A stretch of DNA of 45,407 nt, from positions 19,505-64,911 of the forward strand of contig NW_014577544.1 of assembly GCF_000485595.1 (NCBI RefSeq), written 5' to 3'. A model generated the notes under the pieces. That model did no database searches and was not told the DNA's origin. It saw only the letters and a list, made by a program, of their open reading frames with translations. Numbering within the stretch: position 1 is the stretch's first letter; the number at the start of each line of letters is the position of its first letter. Both the position numbers and the translations under genes were made by a program. Source of the DNA: Priapulus caudatus. Taxonomy: Eukaryota > Priapulida > Priapulimorpha > Priapulimorphida > Priapulidae. Positions 23,301 to 34,812 of the stretch are shown here, piece after piece.

Positions 23301-26300
23301 CGAGAAAAAGTTTGTCAACCCCGTATTAGTCTAAAGTTTATATATATATATATATAATATAGGTTCGTAATTTTTGCTTTTATTCTTAAAATTGTTTCAG
23401 AATTAGGCTCAACTATCTTTTCATTATAAATGGTCCTACTCTTGATTCGTCTTCTAGGGAGTTCTTTGTCTCTTCCATTTGCGTTGTCATCTGAGCCTTC
23501 ACTCTATTCAACTGAGCAACTTGCGACTCAGATTCTTCTAGCTGGCGCATGAGGTCGTTGTTTTCAGCAGCTGCGCGCGACTTCTGTGCATTTAGGTCAT
23601 TGATGGTGCGAGTGGCTTCGTCCAGCTTGCCATTGGCTTCAGCTAGTTGTGCTTCTATTGCCTTCGACAGCTTCTCAGCTTGGGCCTGTGAATTTATAAT
23701 CCCATACACTGTGAAGGACTACATGCTACCCGTATTTGTAAGTTAATGCATGAATTGTAAATACTGGATGATTAGTATATATTGCAGAAAAAGGATAGGG
23801 AGTATGGATACCAAAAATGTCCAATGATATGTCTATGTAAATATTAATAGAGTGCTTTACCTTACTCTTGGCAACATGATCAATGTTACTCTTTGCATCA
23901 TCCAATTCCACTTTAAGCTGAGCCTTCTCCTTGTCGACCCTAAAACATTAAAAAGGAATGCTGGTTAGACATGTTTGAAAGATTTGTAATGACTCTATTA
24001 AATCAAAAATATCATCATTTCCCACGAAATCATTGTATAAACACGTACTTGGCTTTGACCTTCTGCAGTTGATCGATCTGCTCTCCCATCTCAGCAGTCA
24101 TGTCATTCTGCTTCTTGCGCAGAGATGAGATAGTTGATTCGTTTTGCAGAGCTTGTTCCTCAAGATCACGACGCAGCTTTGCTAATTCAGCTTCACGCTT
24201 CTTGTTCAGCTCTACTTGGGCGCTGGTGGCGCCTCCTGCCTCTTCCAGGCGCTCAGTCAGCTCCTCAAGTTCACGCACGGCATCACCACGCTGCTTCTCT
24301 ACCTTGGAGCGAGACTGTCTCTCTGCCTCGACCTCTTCCTCCACTTCCTCGATGCGGGCCTGCAGTTCTTTGATCTTCTTCTGCATTTGGTGAACGACTC
24401 CTTGCTCATCCTCACACTTGCTACTTAAGCCGCTTACCTCTTTGTCCTTCCTACGAATGTTCTCTTCCAGCTCCTGCCTGACACGCTCCAGCTCCTCTAC
24501 AGCTTCCTGCGTCATCTTAAGATCACCTTCAATCTTCCTCTTTGCTTTTTCTACATCTCCACGCACCTTCTTCTCGCGCTCAAGGTTGTCCTCGAGTTCA
24601 TCAAGATTCTGCTCAAGCTTAGCCTTTAGCTTGTTAAGATGGTTGCACTTGTCCTCTTCCTTCTGAAGATCTTCTGAAGTTCTCTAAAAATGTATAAAGA
24701 TTGGTTTTGGCTCGTTCTCAAAATGACAATACTAGATTTCAAATCACATTTTACACTACATTGGTGCTAATATCTGCTATAGGTATAATAATGTAAACAA
24801 GCGTAAGTCATTGTATAATATCGTATGAAAATGAATCTACCTTTAATTCATGGTCAATGACTAAATACTGTCGTATAGAATAACTGTAACGCTGAGTATT
24901 GACACTTTACCGATTGATTTTCTTCGACATTCTTCTTTTCCTTGTTGACTTTGGCGATGAGCTCCTCCTGGCGGGCAATTTCATCATTCAGTTGCTTGAT
25001 TTGATGTTCTTTAGCTGTCTTCTCGCTCTCGACCTTCTTCAGGCTTCGTTCAAGATCCTCAATGCGGCTCTTCAGGTCAGAACATTCCCCTTCAATTTTC
25101 CTCTTGGCAGCGGAGACAGCTGAGGCTCCTTCTTCTTCATCGTGAAGATGGCTCTGGACGTCAGCCAGCTGCTGTTCCAGCTCAGCCTTCTGCTGTATGA
25201 GCTTGGTGGCCCTCTCCTCTATATCAGCAATAGTCGAGGATTCTCCCTCTACCTGTGAGTGCAGGTCAGCCTTTTCCTTTTGGAGTTTTACGATCTGCTC
25301 ATCGCCTTCCTTGCGTAACTTTGTTTCTTTTGCCAGTTCTTCTTTCACTTTTTCAAATTCCTCTTTCATTTCCTTCATTTCGTCCTCTTGCCGAGCAACA
25401 GACAACAAAGGCTTGACCTTAGTGTATAGCTTCCACCATGGCCAGTTGCGGCACTGGATGTACTTCCTCACGTTACGTTGGATAACAGCCATTGCCATAC
25501 GCTGTGCCTTCATGACAATAAACTCTTCCCTCATCTGCTTGCCGCGGATCCATGCTTGCATCAGTGTAACAATGCGCCTGATACGCTCTTCTCTCATCTC
25601 CTCCAGTTTACCCAGTGAGCCTGCCTTGAAGAAAACCTTTGTGTGACCCATTTTATACATCTCCTTATCCCATTCCAACGCAGTGAGGATGTTTTCACAA
25701 ACGTCTTTGCTATCTGAGAATCCTTCAGGGACAGCATTTGGTGCCAAGATTTGGTACCTAAAAACATTAAACAATTAAACTTTGCAAAGAAAGCCTGGAT
25801 AGACATTTATCTTGACCAATATAGGTTAAGAACATTAACAGTTTTGAGACATGTACCGTTACTACAGCAAGATCTGGGATAGCCATCGTCCTCGCTATCA
25901 TTAATCATGATGTTATTTATTTTGTTATTAGCGGTATAACCATATGACATTGCACGAAATTGTAGGAAAAATAACAATTCTATTGTTTCTATTATAAGAT
26001 GAGCGTGCACTTTAACCCCGTTTTAAATTATAAGGTATTTCTTTATCACATGCCTGTGATGCATCATATTGATACGCAAGCATCCTGTGTTTATGAGTAT
26101 ATACGTACCTCTGCTTAAAATCGCCATAGACCAGCCTGTTGGGGAAGCCCTTGCGGCAAATACGGATTCCTTCTAGCACACCGTTACATGTCAGTTGGTT
26201 CATGACAAGCTCGGCATCAATTGCACCGCCTTCTTTGTTTTCGTTAGGGATAAGGCAGCGCACAAAGTGGGGTTGAGTGCTCTCAAGAGTGTGCATCAAC

Positions 26301-28018
26301 CTATTCAGTTGCTCCTGTCAATTGAGGATGCTTGGATTAGCAAATTTACGAATGATAAAATGTAGATGGTAGATAATGTTACAATCAATAGAGGCTAGAA
26401 GATAAATAGGAAACTTACTCTATATACAGCAGAGACGGTCTGGAAGGCAGATCCCTTCTTTCTTTTGCCCTTGCCTCCGCCTCCTTCCTCCTCCTTGACC
26501 AGCTTATCAGCAAAGAGCGTGCACATCAGGTGGTTTCCGTGGGACTTTGCAAATGTTTCAGCAACGGTATCATTGATCGGATCCTTGTTCTTCTCCAGCC
26601 ATCCACTAATGTTGTAGTTGACGATGCCGGCATAATGGCAGATGCCGAAATGGGCTTCTTTTTGGGTTCCCTTCGGCGGCTTTGGCTTGATAAAAGCCTT
26701 GGACTTGCCGAGATGATTTTGCACGAGCTTGTCTTTAAACGTGTCGTCAGTAGCTTTTGGGAACATAGATTCCTCTTCCAGGATAGCAAAAATTCCCATT
26801 GGCTATAAATAAAAAATACATTTTAACAAATGACAAGTCTGCCTATGTACTGTGTGTATTCTGGCGTGTTACAGTAACAAATATGAGCATTTTTCTTCCC
26901 AATTTTAAATGCATGTGGTTCATGACACCTGCATTTACCTTTTCAATCATTTCAATGCAGGCTTGCAGATCCAGACCGAAATCAATGAAGGTCCACTGGA
27001 TGCCTTCACGCTTATACTCTTCCTGCTCCAGAATGAACATGTGATGGTTGAAAAACTGCTGCAGCTTCTCGTTGGTGAAGTTAATGCAGATCTGTTCGAA
27101 ACCGTTGAAATCAAAGATCTCGAATCCGGCAATATCCAGTACTCCAATGAAGAACTGCTTCTTATGTGGAGTAGCTAGAGTTTCGTTGACTTTGACGACC
27201 AGCCACTTGAACATTCTATCAAACATTGCCTTGGCAAGTCCGGAAATTGCGTGGTAACATTGGTCCTTGTTCTGACCCTTGGTGACGTATTCCGTTCCGA
27301 CCTTGACACGTGGCTTCAGCAGACCCTTGTAGAATTCTGCATCAGAAACACCCAGCAGGTGAGCAACACGCCCTCCACTTTCCATGCCATCGGCCTCAGC
27401 CTGCTCCTCTCGCGGTCTCTGCTTGAAATGCATAGTTCCCATATGCATGACCGACGCTGTGACCTTGTAGAGATTCTGTTTCTCCTCTTCCGTGAACAAT
27501 AAAACATCAAATGCATCCTACAATGAAAAAGATTTCACACATACTACATTAATTCGTGCATAAATGTGACATGCATCGACATTGTTTGCTGTTTATGTAT
27601 ATTAGAACAAACGTGTGAAAGTGGATATTGGGAAAACACGTTTTATTAGATAATACCAAGCGTACATAATAGATAATTTTATCTCTATTATGTACTCTTG
27701 ATAATACGCAGTATAGCATGAAATGCGTCATGAACTAATGGATCCATTAATAATATGCAAAAACCACGACACTAAAACAATAACCAACAGCTGTTATAGA
27801 ATTGACATTCCCTGAATTATCACAACGGCAGTTACGCACAAAACGGTTTTTGCTTAATAAGGCTGACTTACATCGGTAGCTCTCATTTCCTCTGCATCAT
27901 CAACGCCATCGATGTAGGTTCTTCCTTGAGCGACGAAGTGATACGTTTCGATGACCTCGGTGAGGAGCAGCTTCTCTGAAAGCAGACATAACTAATTAGC
28001 ATCCCTACCTGTCCATCC

Positions 28019-28087
<69 letters not shown>

Positions 28088-28096
28088 ATCTATCTA

Positions 28097-28135
<39 letters not shown>

Positions 28136-28171
28136 ATATCTATCTATCTATCTTATCTATCTATCTATTTG

Positions 28172-28232
<61 letters not shown>

Positions 28233-28503
28233 TCTATTCTATCTATCTATCTATCAATATCTATCTATCTATACTATCTATCTACTATTATCATCTATCT
28301 ATCATTATCTATCTATCTATCTATCTATCTTTATCTACTCATCTATTATTCTATCTATCTATCTATCTATCTATCTCATCTATCTACATCTATCTATCTA
28401 TCTAATATATATATCTATTCTATCTATCTATCTATCTATCTATTATCTATCTACTATTATTCTTATCTATCTATCTATCTATCTATTCTATCTATTATCT
28501 ATC

Positions 28504-28579
<76 letters not shown>

Positions 28580-31500
28580 ATATATCTATCTATCTATCTA
28601 TCTAATTTCCCTATCTATCTATCTATCTAGTCTATCTATTTATCTATCTATTACTCTATTCTAATCTATCATCATCTATTATCTATCTATCTATCTATCA
28701 TCATATCTATCTAGCCCTAGCTAGCTATCTATCGAACTATCTCTCTATTATCATACTACATATCTTATTTACTCTATCTATTTATCTATCTATCTAGCTA
28801 TCTATCTATCTACCTATCTATCTAGCTAACATCTATACATATCTATCCATCCATCTACCTATCTATCTATCTATTTATCTACCTATCTATCTAGCTAATA
28901 TCATATCTATACATATCTATCCATCCATCTACCTATCTATTCATCTATTCATTCATCAATCATATCTCCAATTCTTCATACATCCAATCCATCCATCCAT
29001 CTCCATCCATTCCATCTTCCATCCACTCCACATCCATCCATTCCATCCATCCATCCATCATCATCCATCCATCCGTCACAAATCTCTACATCATATCGCA
29101 TCTCCATCCATCCATCCATCCATGCCATCCATCCATCCCATCCATCCATCCACATCCACTCCATCATCCACCTCCATCCATCCATCCAATCCCATCCATT
29201 CCATCCATCCATCCATTCCATCACATTCGCATCCATCCATCCATCCATCCCAGTCCATCCATTCATCCATCATCCATTCCATCCATCCATCCATCCATCC
29301 ATCCATCCATCCGAACTCCATCCATCATCCATCCATCTTCCATCCATCCATCCATCACTCCATCCATCCATCCATCCATCCATCCATCCATCCATCCACC
29401 ATCCATCCATCCATCATCCATCCATCCATCCATCATCCATTCCATCATCCATCCTCCATCCATCCATTCCATCCACCATCCATCCATCATCCATCCGCAT
29501 CGCAATCCATCCATCATCCATCCATCGCCATCCATCCATCCATCCAGTCATCTCATCCATCCATTCATCCATCCATCCATCCATCCATCCATCCATCCAT
29601 CCATTCCATCCATCCATCCATATCCATCCATCCAATCCATCTCGATTCCATCCATCCATCCATCCATCCATCCATCCATGCCATCCATCCATCCATCCAT
29701 CCACTCCATCCATTCCATCATCCATCCATCCATCCATCCACATCCATCCATCCATTCCATCCATCCATCATCCATCCACCATCCATCCATCCATCCATCC
29801 ATCCATCCATCCATCCATCCATCCATCCATCCATCCATCCATCCATCCATCCATCCATCCATCCATCCAATCACTTATTCGTTCATTCATTTATTCATCT
29901 ATCTGTTATGTATCTATCTTTACATCTGTCGCGTGTGTATAATCATATATAACCGCAAATATTTGCACAACATACGTGTTACTGCAATGCATACTTTTCA
30001 TTCCTTCTAAGCCATCAGAGTAAATCTGATAGAAGATATGGTAGCTGCGCTCAATTGGCTGCTGTGCCACAACTCGGGACTTTTCTAGTAGATCTGCGAA
30101 TGAATTTTCGAACATGGTATCGTAATGTAGTATAATAATATAATGTGATATAAAAAGACATTTATTATATAATGCATATTTATATGTATTATATAATTGT
30201 GTATAAAAATAAACATGATATGAGAGCAGCCGCTACAGTTTAATCGATCACGTTGAAACTGAGTCACAGTTTACGTCGCAATTTACGTTAATCGTTGATA
30301 CTTTCTTAACATGAGCTTTTACTTACACGATTCAATATCAGCACCGGCTAGTTTTCCGTGTGGCCCGAAATGAATGCGGATGAATTTGCCCTGTGCAAAA
30401 TAAAATTCGTAATTACGAATTATTTGACAGTATTATAAACTGTCCAGTATTAGTCAAATTGTGTTGAAGGTCAACAATAATATGCTATCTTAGAAATTAT
30501 TTTAAGTATTATAACAGTTACTATTACATACTGATATAAATTTTGTCAAATAATCTAGCTCTGAGAGCTTTTATACGGCGATGCGTTAATCACTTACGAA
30601 ACGAGATGAGTTGTCGTTTCTGACGGTCTTAGCGTTACCGAAGCTCTCAAGGACAGGGTTAGCTGACACGATCTGATCTTCCAGGTTAGCCTTCTTCTTC
30701 TCGCCTTCAGCTGGCTTAACGCCCGAGGCAGCAACCATGGCGAAGTAGGAAATAACCTTCTTCGTGTTTTCTGTCTTTCCGGCACCAGACTCACCACTGA
30801 GAGCATATATGGCAAATGCAGCTGACTAATAATTATTCAATTATCTCTGTCTCTACTTGCAGTTTTAGCAAGTAATTTTACTAGTGCAACTGTGCATAGC
30901 GCTGAGAGCATATGGCAAATGCAACTGACTAATTATTCATTTATCTCTGTCTCTACTTTGTTTTAGCAAGCAGGTAATTTTACTAGTGCGACTCTGCATC
31001 ACGAACTCGAACGCGTTCGAACCACTTTAGGTAGGCAGCGCATGTGGACGTCATTTATGTCAAGACGGAGGACGTATTTGAATATATAGAGTTCTAATAT
31101 AAATTATAATTATAGCAGTTTCATTTCATTTACTTTCAAAAATAGGCCCCAGTCAAGATAACAGAAGTCATGGCAACTTACGTGATTAACATGGACTGAT
31201 CTTCCCTGTCTGAAAATGATAGCAAAAGAAGCTGTAAGTATATATGTTTCATGATGCTGTTTCCTCCTATTAGAGTTAATGCCATTAAATTATGTGTTAT
31301 TTTGAGCACTTGTGTGCTCAGTAATAGCCTGAAAATATAGTCATGATGTATAAATGCAGACATATGAAGTACTTACTAGCAATCATGGCAGCATATGCGT
31401 TGTCAGAGACTGAGAACAGATGGGGTGGCATCTCATTTTTACGCTTGCCACGGTACTCGCTGACAACCTCTGGGTTGTAAATAGGCAGCCTTTTGTAGGG

Positions 31501-32683
31501 GTTGACCACAACGCAGAAGAGTCCCGAATAGGTCTGCATAATTAAACGCAAAATTGAAATGCGTGGAAAACATATTAAAACATATATCTGTTTTATACCG
31601 ATCAAAAAACAGAATCGACTTATATATTAACTTACAAAATTGTATATTTCTTGTTATATCTATTATAAATACACAAGTCAATAGGCGGATAAATTAATGT
31701 GAACTTACATAAATCATCCAGGCGCGATATCTCTGCCTCAGGTTATGAAGAACGGAAGCGTCGTTCAGGTATGTCAGGTTAGACATGTCTTCGCACTTCT
31801 CGTACTGCGGAGGGTTCATCTGCTGAATGTGCTCAGTTTTCATAGTCATCTCCTGCGGAAATAATGGACATGATTGCACGTGACACTAAACTTAGTTACG
31901 GCGTACCTTCGCATTTACGATTACAGCTGCCAGTTTTAAAGTAGATAAATAAACTACAATCTATGATGGCTTTCTTACTTCAACTCCTTTCTTTAGAATT
32001 GTCGTCATGTCGCCTTTCGTTTCCTTGATCTCGCCCTCTACGTATCCCTCTTTAGCGTCCGGCACCCACACCATCTTCTTAGCGTCAAACGGCATGTTTG
32101 CCGTCTCTATCTTCATTTTGTCGGTCGGCTTCAGGAACTGCCATGGGTCTTGTTGACCCAGCTCCTTCGTTCCCCATGGCAGGGGCAGGGCTTGGCTCAG
32201 CATACTGTCACAGAGATTCGAAGCCGGCTTGTCCTGAATACCCCACAGTACACCTAAATATCGAAAGCCAATATGTGCAAATATACCTCGTGGGATGTGT
32301 AGCGCAAATCATGTGAAGGTTCACTGTTAAGGAAAACCTACAATCGAATATTTATAGTCAAGGTTACAACGATATTAAGCAAACGAAGTTACTATAACAA
32401 GGGAACTGCTGAGAAGAGGATAGAAGACGAAATTAATAGAGATTGTAAAGGAACGAGGATAGACCAAGCAAATTTGTTATTACCATAGACAATAAAATAA
32501 CATACGATTACTAAAGAGACGTGATTACGGACGCAGTCTGAAAACCTAACCATAACCTATATCGCATGCAACTACAACACATGTAGATAACGGTTATTTA
32601 TACTTGGGCATAGGCCAATATTTGCATAGAATTTCGAATATAACTGATATAGCGATGCTTACCTCGACCTCAGATGCTCTGTA
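20384..32683 (-). CDS. Mhc: MHC-A: complete muscle myosin heavy chain gene
   Basis: Nineteen exons, the first noncoding. Coding exons: 32203-31979, 31852-31709, 31533-31377, 31209-31182, 30796-30598, 30390-30327, 30093-29995, 27975-27872, 27517-26939, 26802-26419, 26314-26109, 25757-24911, 24683-24049, 23939-23861, 23685-23440, 23219-23020, 22771-21145 and 20900-20859. They sum to 5,865 nt (1,954 residues plus stop) with every phase consistent, the usual size of a muscle myosin II heavy chain. Landmarks: P-loop GESGAGKT near 186-193, switch I NDNSSRF 245-251, switch II DIAGFE 468-473, loop 2 near 635-650, IQ motifs near 792-831, WPWWKLY near 835, coiled-coil rod to about 1941, and a 13-residue nonhelical tail. 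It hydrolyses ATP to move actin, with light chains on the IQ helix and the rod in the thick filament. No mutually exclusive exon cluster was seen. Confidence 0.95.
20859..20900 (-). CDS. MHC-A exon 19 (C-terminal tail and stop)
   Basis: Acceptor CTACAG, then [13 protein letters not shown] and TGA at 20,861-20,859. Chosen over read-through of intron 18 because it keeps frame and the same-sized exon exists in MHC-psi. The 3' UTR follows to about 20,370. Confidence 0.85.
   Translation of the reverse strand, partial: AAPTRRSLADADF
21145..22771 (-). CDS. MHC-A exon 18 (light meromyosin rod)
   Basis: 1,627 nt, phase 2 to 0, the largest exon. It opens [19 protein letters not shown] and ends [13 protein letters not shown]. 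Heptad-repeat coiled coil with conserved [48 protein letters not shown] and [20 protein letters not shown] blocks, which drive filament assembly. Acceptor TTTCAG, donor GTTAGT. Confidence 0.95.
23020..23219 (-). CDS. MHC-A exon 17 (rod)
   Basis: 200 nt, phase 0 to 2. It encodes [20 protein letters not shown], then [20 protein letters not shown] and [14 protein letters not shown]. The donor GTATTT after ATCAA is weak but is the only one that restores the frame into KRKMQAK. A GLGGGGP insertion is unusual inside a coiled coil. Confidence 0.85.
23440..23685 (-). CDS. MHC-A exon 16 (rod)
   Basis: 246 nt, phase 0. It encodes [40 protein letters not shown] and NSLEDESR. Acceptor TTCACAG, donor GTAGGA. 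Confidence 0.9.
23861..23939 (-). CDS. MHC-A exon 15 (rod)
   Basis: 79 nt, phase 2 to 0. It encodes [20 protein letters not shown] then HVAKSK. Acceptor TTTTAG, donor GTAAAG. Confidence 0.9.
24049..24683 (-). CDS. MHC-A exon 14 (S2/rod)
   Basis: 635 nt, phase 0 to 2. It encodes [20 protein letters not shown], the conserved [17 protein letters not shown] block, [20 protein letters not shown] and [11 protein letters not shown]. Donor GTACGT. Source of the homologous segment in MHC-psi. Confidence 0.95.
24911..25757 (-). CDS. MHC-A exon 13 (converter, IQ motifs, start of S2)
   Basis: 847 nt, phase 2 to 0. It spans [34 protein letters not shown], two IQ-like helices ([11 protein letters not shown] and [12 protein letters not shown]) that bind the light chains, [14 protein letters not shown] at the head-rod junction, and the first coiled coil up to KKNVEENQS. 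Acceptor TTTTAG, donor GTAAAG. Confidence 0.95.
25758..26108 (-). other. MHC-A intron 12 (351 bp)
   Basis: AT-rich intron with no second copy of exon 12 or 13. Nothing else recognised. Confidence 0.6.
26109..26314 (-). CDS. MHC-A exon 12 (actin-binding and SH1/SH2 helices)
   Basis: 206 nt, phase 0 to 2. It encodes [37 protein letters not shown] and [20 protein letters not shown]. Acceptor GACAG, donor GTACGT. Confidence 0.95.
26419..26802 (-). CDS. MHC-A exon 11 (lower 50K, loop 2)
   Basis: 384 nt, 128 residues, [19 protein letters not shown] to SAVYR. Loop 2 is [17 protein letters not shown]. Acceptor TATAG, donor GTAAGT. Confidence 0.95.
26939..27517 (-). CDS. MHC-A exon 10 (upper 50K, switch II, relay)
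   Basis: 579 nt, 193 residues. It includes [20 protein letters not shown] then [20 protein letters not shown], switch [17 protein letters not shown] and [20 protein letters not shown]. Acceptor TTGTAG, donor GTAAAT. Confidence 0.95.
27518..27871 (-). other. MHC-A intron 9 (354 bp)
   Basis: AT-rich intron, less than half the length of the matching MHC-B intron. No extra exon seen. Confidence 0.6.
27872..27975 (-). CDS. MHC-A exon 9
   Basis: 104 nt, phase 1 to 0. It encodes [20 protein letters not shown] then [14 protein letters not shown]. Acceptor TTTCAG, donor GTAAGT. Confidence 0.9.
28012..28975. repeat. (TATC)n tetranucleotide array in MHC-A intron 8
   Basis: Nearly 1 kb of CTAT/TATC units with frequent single-base slips and interruptions. 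On the transcript strand it reads GATA. Confidence 0.97.
28976..29868. repeat. (CATC)n tetranucleotide array in MHC-A intron 8
   Basis: About 890 bp of CATC units with scattered 1-3 bp interruptions, ending in a long pure run (about 29,778-29,868). On the transcript strand it reads GATG. The 276-codon ORF of HPSI repeats here is an artefact. Confidence 0.97.
29995..30093 (-). CDS. MHC-A exon 8
   Basis: 99 nt, phase 1 to 1. It encodes [20 protein letters not shown] then [13 protein letters not shown]. Acceptor TCGCAG, donor GTATGC. Confidence 0.9.
30327..30390 (-). CDS. MHC-A exon 7
   Basis: 64 nt, phase 0 to 1. It encodes [20 protein letters not shown]. Acceptor GCACAG, donor GTAAGT. Confidence 0.9.
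30598..30796 (-). CDS. MHC-A exon 6 (P-loop, loop 1, switch I)
   Basis: 199 nt, phase 2 to 0. It contains [18 protein letters not shown], loop 1 [17 protein letters not shown] and switch I NDNSSRF. Acceptor CTCTCAG, donor GTAAGT. Confidence 0.95.
30797..30997. repeat. tandem duplication of about 100 bp in MHC-A intron 5
   Basis: Two adjacent similar copies begin TGAGAGCATAT(AT)GGCAAATG, at about 30,798 and 30,903. The upstream copy carries a second CTCTCAG acceptor (transcript strand). Using it would add 105 nt, but the extension meets a TAA after about 11 codons. Confidence 0.85.
31182..31209 (-). CDS. MHC-A exon 5 (28-nt micro-exon)
   Basis: Completes Asn and encodes REDQSMLIT just before the P-loop. 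Acceptor TTTCAG, donor GTAAGT. Same size as in MHC-B. Confidence 0.9.
31377..31533 (-). CDS. MHC-A exon 4
   Basis: 157 nt, phase 0 to 1. It encodes [20 protein letters not shown] then [20 protein letters not shown]. Acceptor ATGCAG, donor GTAAGT. Confidence 0.95.
31709..31852 (-). CDS. MHC-A exon 3
   Basis: 144 nt, phase 0. It encodes [20 protein letters not shown] to YRAWMIY. Acceptor CCGCAG, donor GTAAGT. Confidence 0.95.
31979..32253 (-). CDS. MHC-A exon 2 (5' UTR end and start codon)
   Basis: Acceptor TTTAG at 32,255-32,254, 50 nt of 5' UTR, ATG at 32,203-32,201 ([20 protein letters not shown]), and 225 coding nt to KKGVE at donor GTAAGA. Start, acceptor and length agree with MHC-B. Confidence 0.92.
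32254..32662 (-). other. MHC-A intron 1, in the 5' UTR (409 bp)
   Basis: AT-rich intron. No shared block with MHC-B intron 1 was recognised apart from the splice sites. Confidence 0.7.
32663..32683 (-). other. MHC-A noncoding exon 1
   Basis: Ends GAGGTCGAG at donor GTAAGC. The 5' end is estimated from the TATA box and is uncertain. Confidence 0.6.
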
Positions 32684-32706
32684 AGTCGCAAGTCTCCGCC
32701 AGGCTC

Positions 32707-32767
32707 ATTTATACTCAGGCGGGCGATAAACAAGAAGGTTTTCGTCTAAAAACAGCGTTTTCATTGG
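32707..32767 (-). promoter_or_regulatory. MHC-A core promoter: TATA and CCAAT boxes
   Basis: TATAAAT at 32,713-32,707, and GAACCAAT ending at about 32,763, 50 bp upstream of TATA. Between them, CTAAAAACAG (plus strand, 32,746-32,755) is one base from a MEF2-type CTAAAAATAG site, a plausible muscle element but unproven. Confidence 0.7.
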
Positions 32768-32769
32768 TT

Positions 32770-34080
32770 CGCGCGTCAGGACATCGCGATGTCACACCCA
32801 ACCAGAAAAGTCATAACATCGCGGATAGGAATTCTCGGTTCCTGCCCATTTTTGAAGCGTTTGCCTCGCCCAGCGTGTGAGTGTAATCCTACCTTCTTGC
32901 ATGGACAATGCAGCTTTGGATAAAAATAATTCACTCTTTAACCACGTGACAGTCGCCTGTAAAGAATGCCAACATGTGAATGAAGCGCCGTCCCTCGTAG
33001 TTCTATTTCCACCCAGTACATCGATGCAGGACGCCTAACGGCTTGTACTATGTCAAACTTGCACTAAATCGGAAAGAATTCGCGACTTAAGTTGCTCGCT
33101 TAGATAGTCTTACATCGGTAATGCTATATACGCACGTACACGCCACTCAACAAGCCGGGTGAGAAGGCCAAACGAATTCTCAGTAAACCACGATAGCTAC
33201 CGCATAGGTATATCATAGGGAAACGTGGTATCTATAGAATGATTTATATGCGGATATAGAATATATTCATGCTGGCATGTACATAGATTACAATATTTCA
33301 ATTATGTAAAGTTTTTTTATTATAATAGTTTGTAATATTCGTTGTTTGTAATTCTATCCGCTTCCTTTCGCTTGTCGCTCAATACCCATCCCTCTTCTTT
33401 GCACTCACCCGCAAACACGTACGCACATACGCGTACACATCTGTCTCTCTCTCCTTCTCTAAACAAACGCGCACACACACGCGCGCACGCAGGCAAGCAC
33501 GCGCAGCCGCACGATTATTTTCTGTCGCCTGATTTCTTTTTTTTACCCCCACTCGCTCTCCCACTAACTGTTAAACAGTCATGTCTGCACGAGCGGTTTT
33601 TGATGGATAAAATCTCACTTTGGTTTTTGGTGTCCCACTTTCCAGGAGGCCAAAATTGCACACCGCGTACCGATTTAGCTAACAATTGTGGTTGATTAAT
33701 GGTTAATTCCCCCCCCCCCCCCCGAAAAGTGTTTAGGATTTATGTACTACATTGTGTGATCCGATAAGACATATATATATTATCAGAAACCACAAAATTT
33801 ACACTAAATAAATTCTTGCAGTTCGAGTGTGTAGATAGTTCTGTGGTAATAGAATAACGATTTCGTTCGTGTTCATGCAGCTCGATCACCCGCTACAGCA
33901 ATGTATCAAGACATTGTGAAATGATGTTACGTATATTATAATTGTGAACTTTTTAAGATTGCCCGGCATTGTATGAATATGCGTTGAGTCTTGCATTAAT
34001 TGGTTCAAACATTTCAGCGACTCTACACGCAGTCGGCCGACCGGTAAAGAGACAAACAAGCATCTTGCCCGCCTATCGCT
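32770..34080. other. MHC-A upstream region, no gene
   Basis: Distal promoter or spacer with a CA/CG-rich stretch at 33,416-33,515 and a C-run at 33,709-33,723. Short ORFs show no domain. Confidence 0.5.
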
Positions 34081-34094
34081 AAACAGGTAAATAG

Positions 34095-34198
34095 ATAAGT
34101 GAGTGAGTGAGTGAGTGAGTGGGTGAGTGAGTGAGTGAGTGAGTGAGTGAGTGAGTGAGTGAGTGAGTGAGTGAGTGAGTGAGTGAGTGAGTGAGTGA
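34095..34198. repeat. (GAGT)n array abutting the gap
   Basis: About 26 near-perfect units run directly into the N block, so the true array is probably longer. Confidence 0.95.
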
Positions 34199-34782
34199 NN
34201 NNNNNNNNNNNNNNNNNNNNNNNNNNNNNNNNNNNNNNNNNNNNNNNNNNNNNNNNNNNNNNNNNNNNNNNNNNNNNNNNNNNNNNNNNNNNNNNNNNNN
34301 NNNNNNNNNNNNNNNNNNNNNNNNNNNNNNNNNNNNNNNNNNNNNNNNNNNNNNNNNNNNNNNNNNNNNNNNNNNNNNNNNNNNNNNNNNNNNNNNNNNN
34401 NNNNNNNNNNNNNNNNNNNNNNNNNNNNNNNNNNNNNNNNNNNNNNNNNNNNNNNNNNNNNNNNNNNNNNNNNNNNNNNNNNNNNNNNNNNNNNNNNNNN
34501 NNNNNNNNNNNNNNNNNNNNNNNNNNNNNNNNNNNNNNNNNNNNNNNNNNNNNNNNNNNNNNNNNNNNNNNNNNNNNNNNNNNNNNNNNNNNNNNNNNNN
34601 NNNNNNNNNNNNNNNNNNNNNNNNNNNNNNNNNNNNNNNNNNNNNNNNNNNNNNNNNNNNNNNNNNNNNNNNNNNNNNNNNNNNNNNNNNNNNNNNNNNN
34701 NNNNNNNNNNNNNNNNNNNNNNNNNNNNNNNNNNNNNNNNNNNNNNNNNNNNNNNNNNNNNNNNNNNNNNNNNNNNNNNNNN
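34199..34782. other. assembly gap (584 N)
   Basis: A run of N flanked by microsatellites on both sides. ORFs of X through it are artefacts. Confidence 1.
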
Positions 34783-34812
34783 GTAGTAGTAGGTAGTAGT
34801 AGTAGGTAGGTA

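Noticed and set aside
28012-29868. CRISPR-like or satellite array
   Set aside because: The units are 4 bp without spacers; simple microsatellite.
29122-29952. 276-codon plus-strand ORF rich in HPSI
   Set aside because: Pure translation of the CATC microsatellite inside MHC-A intron 8.
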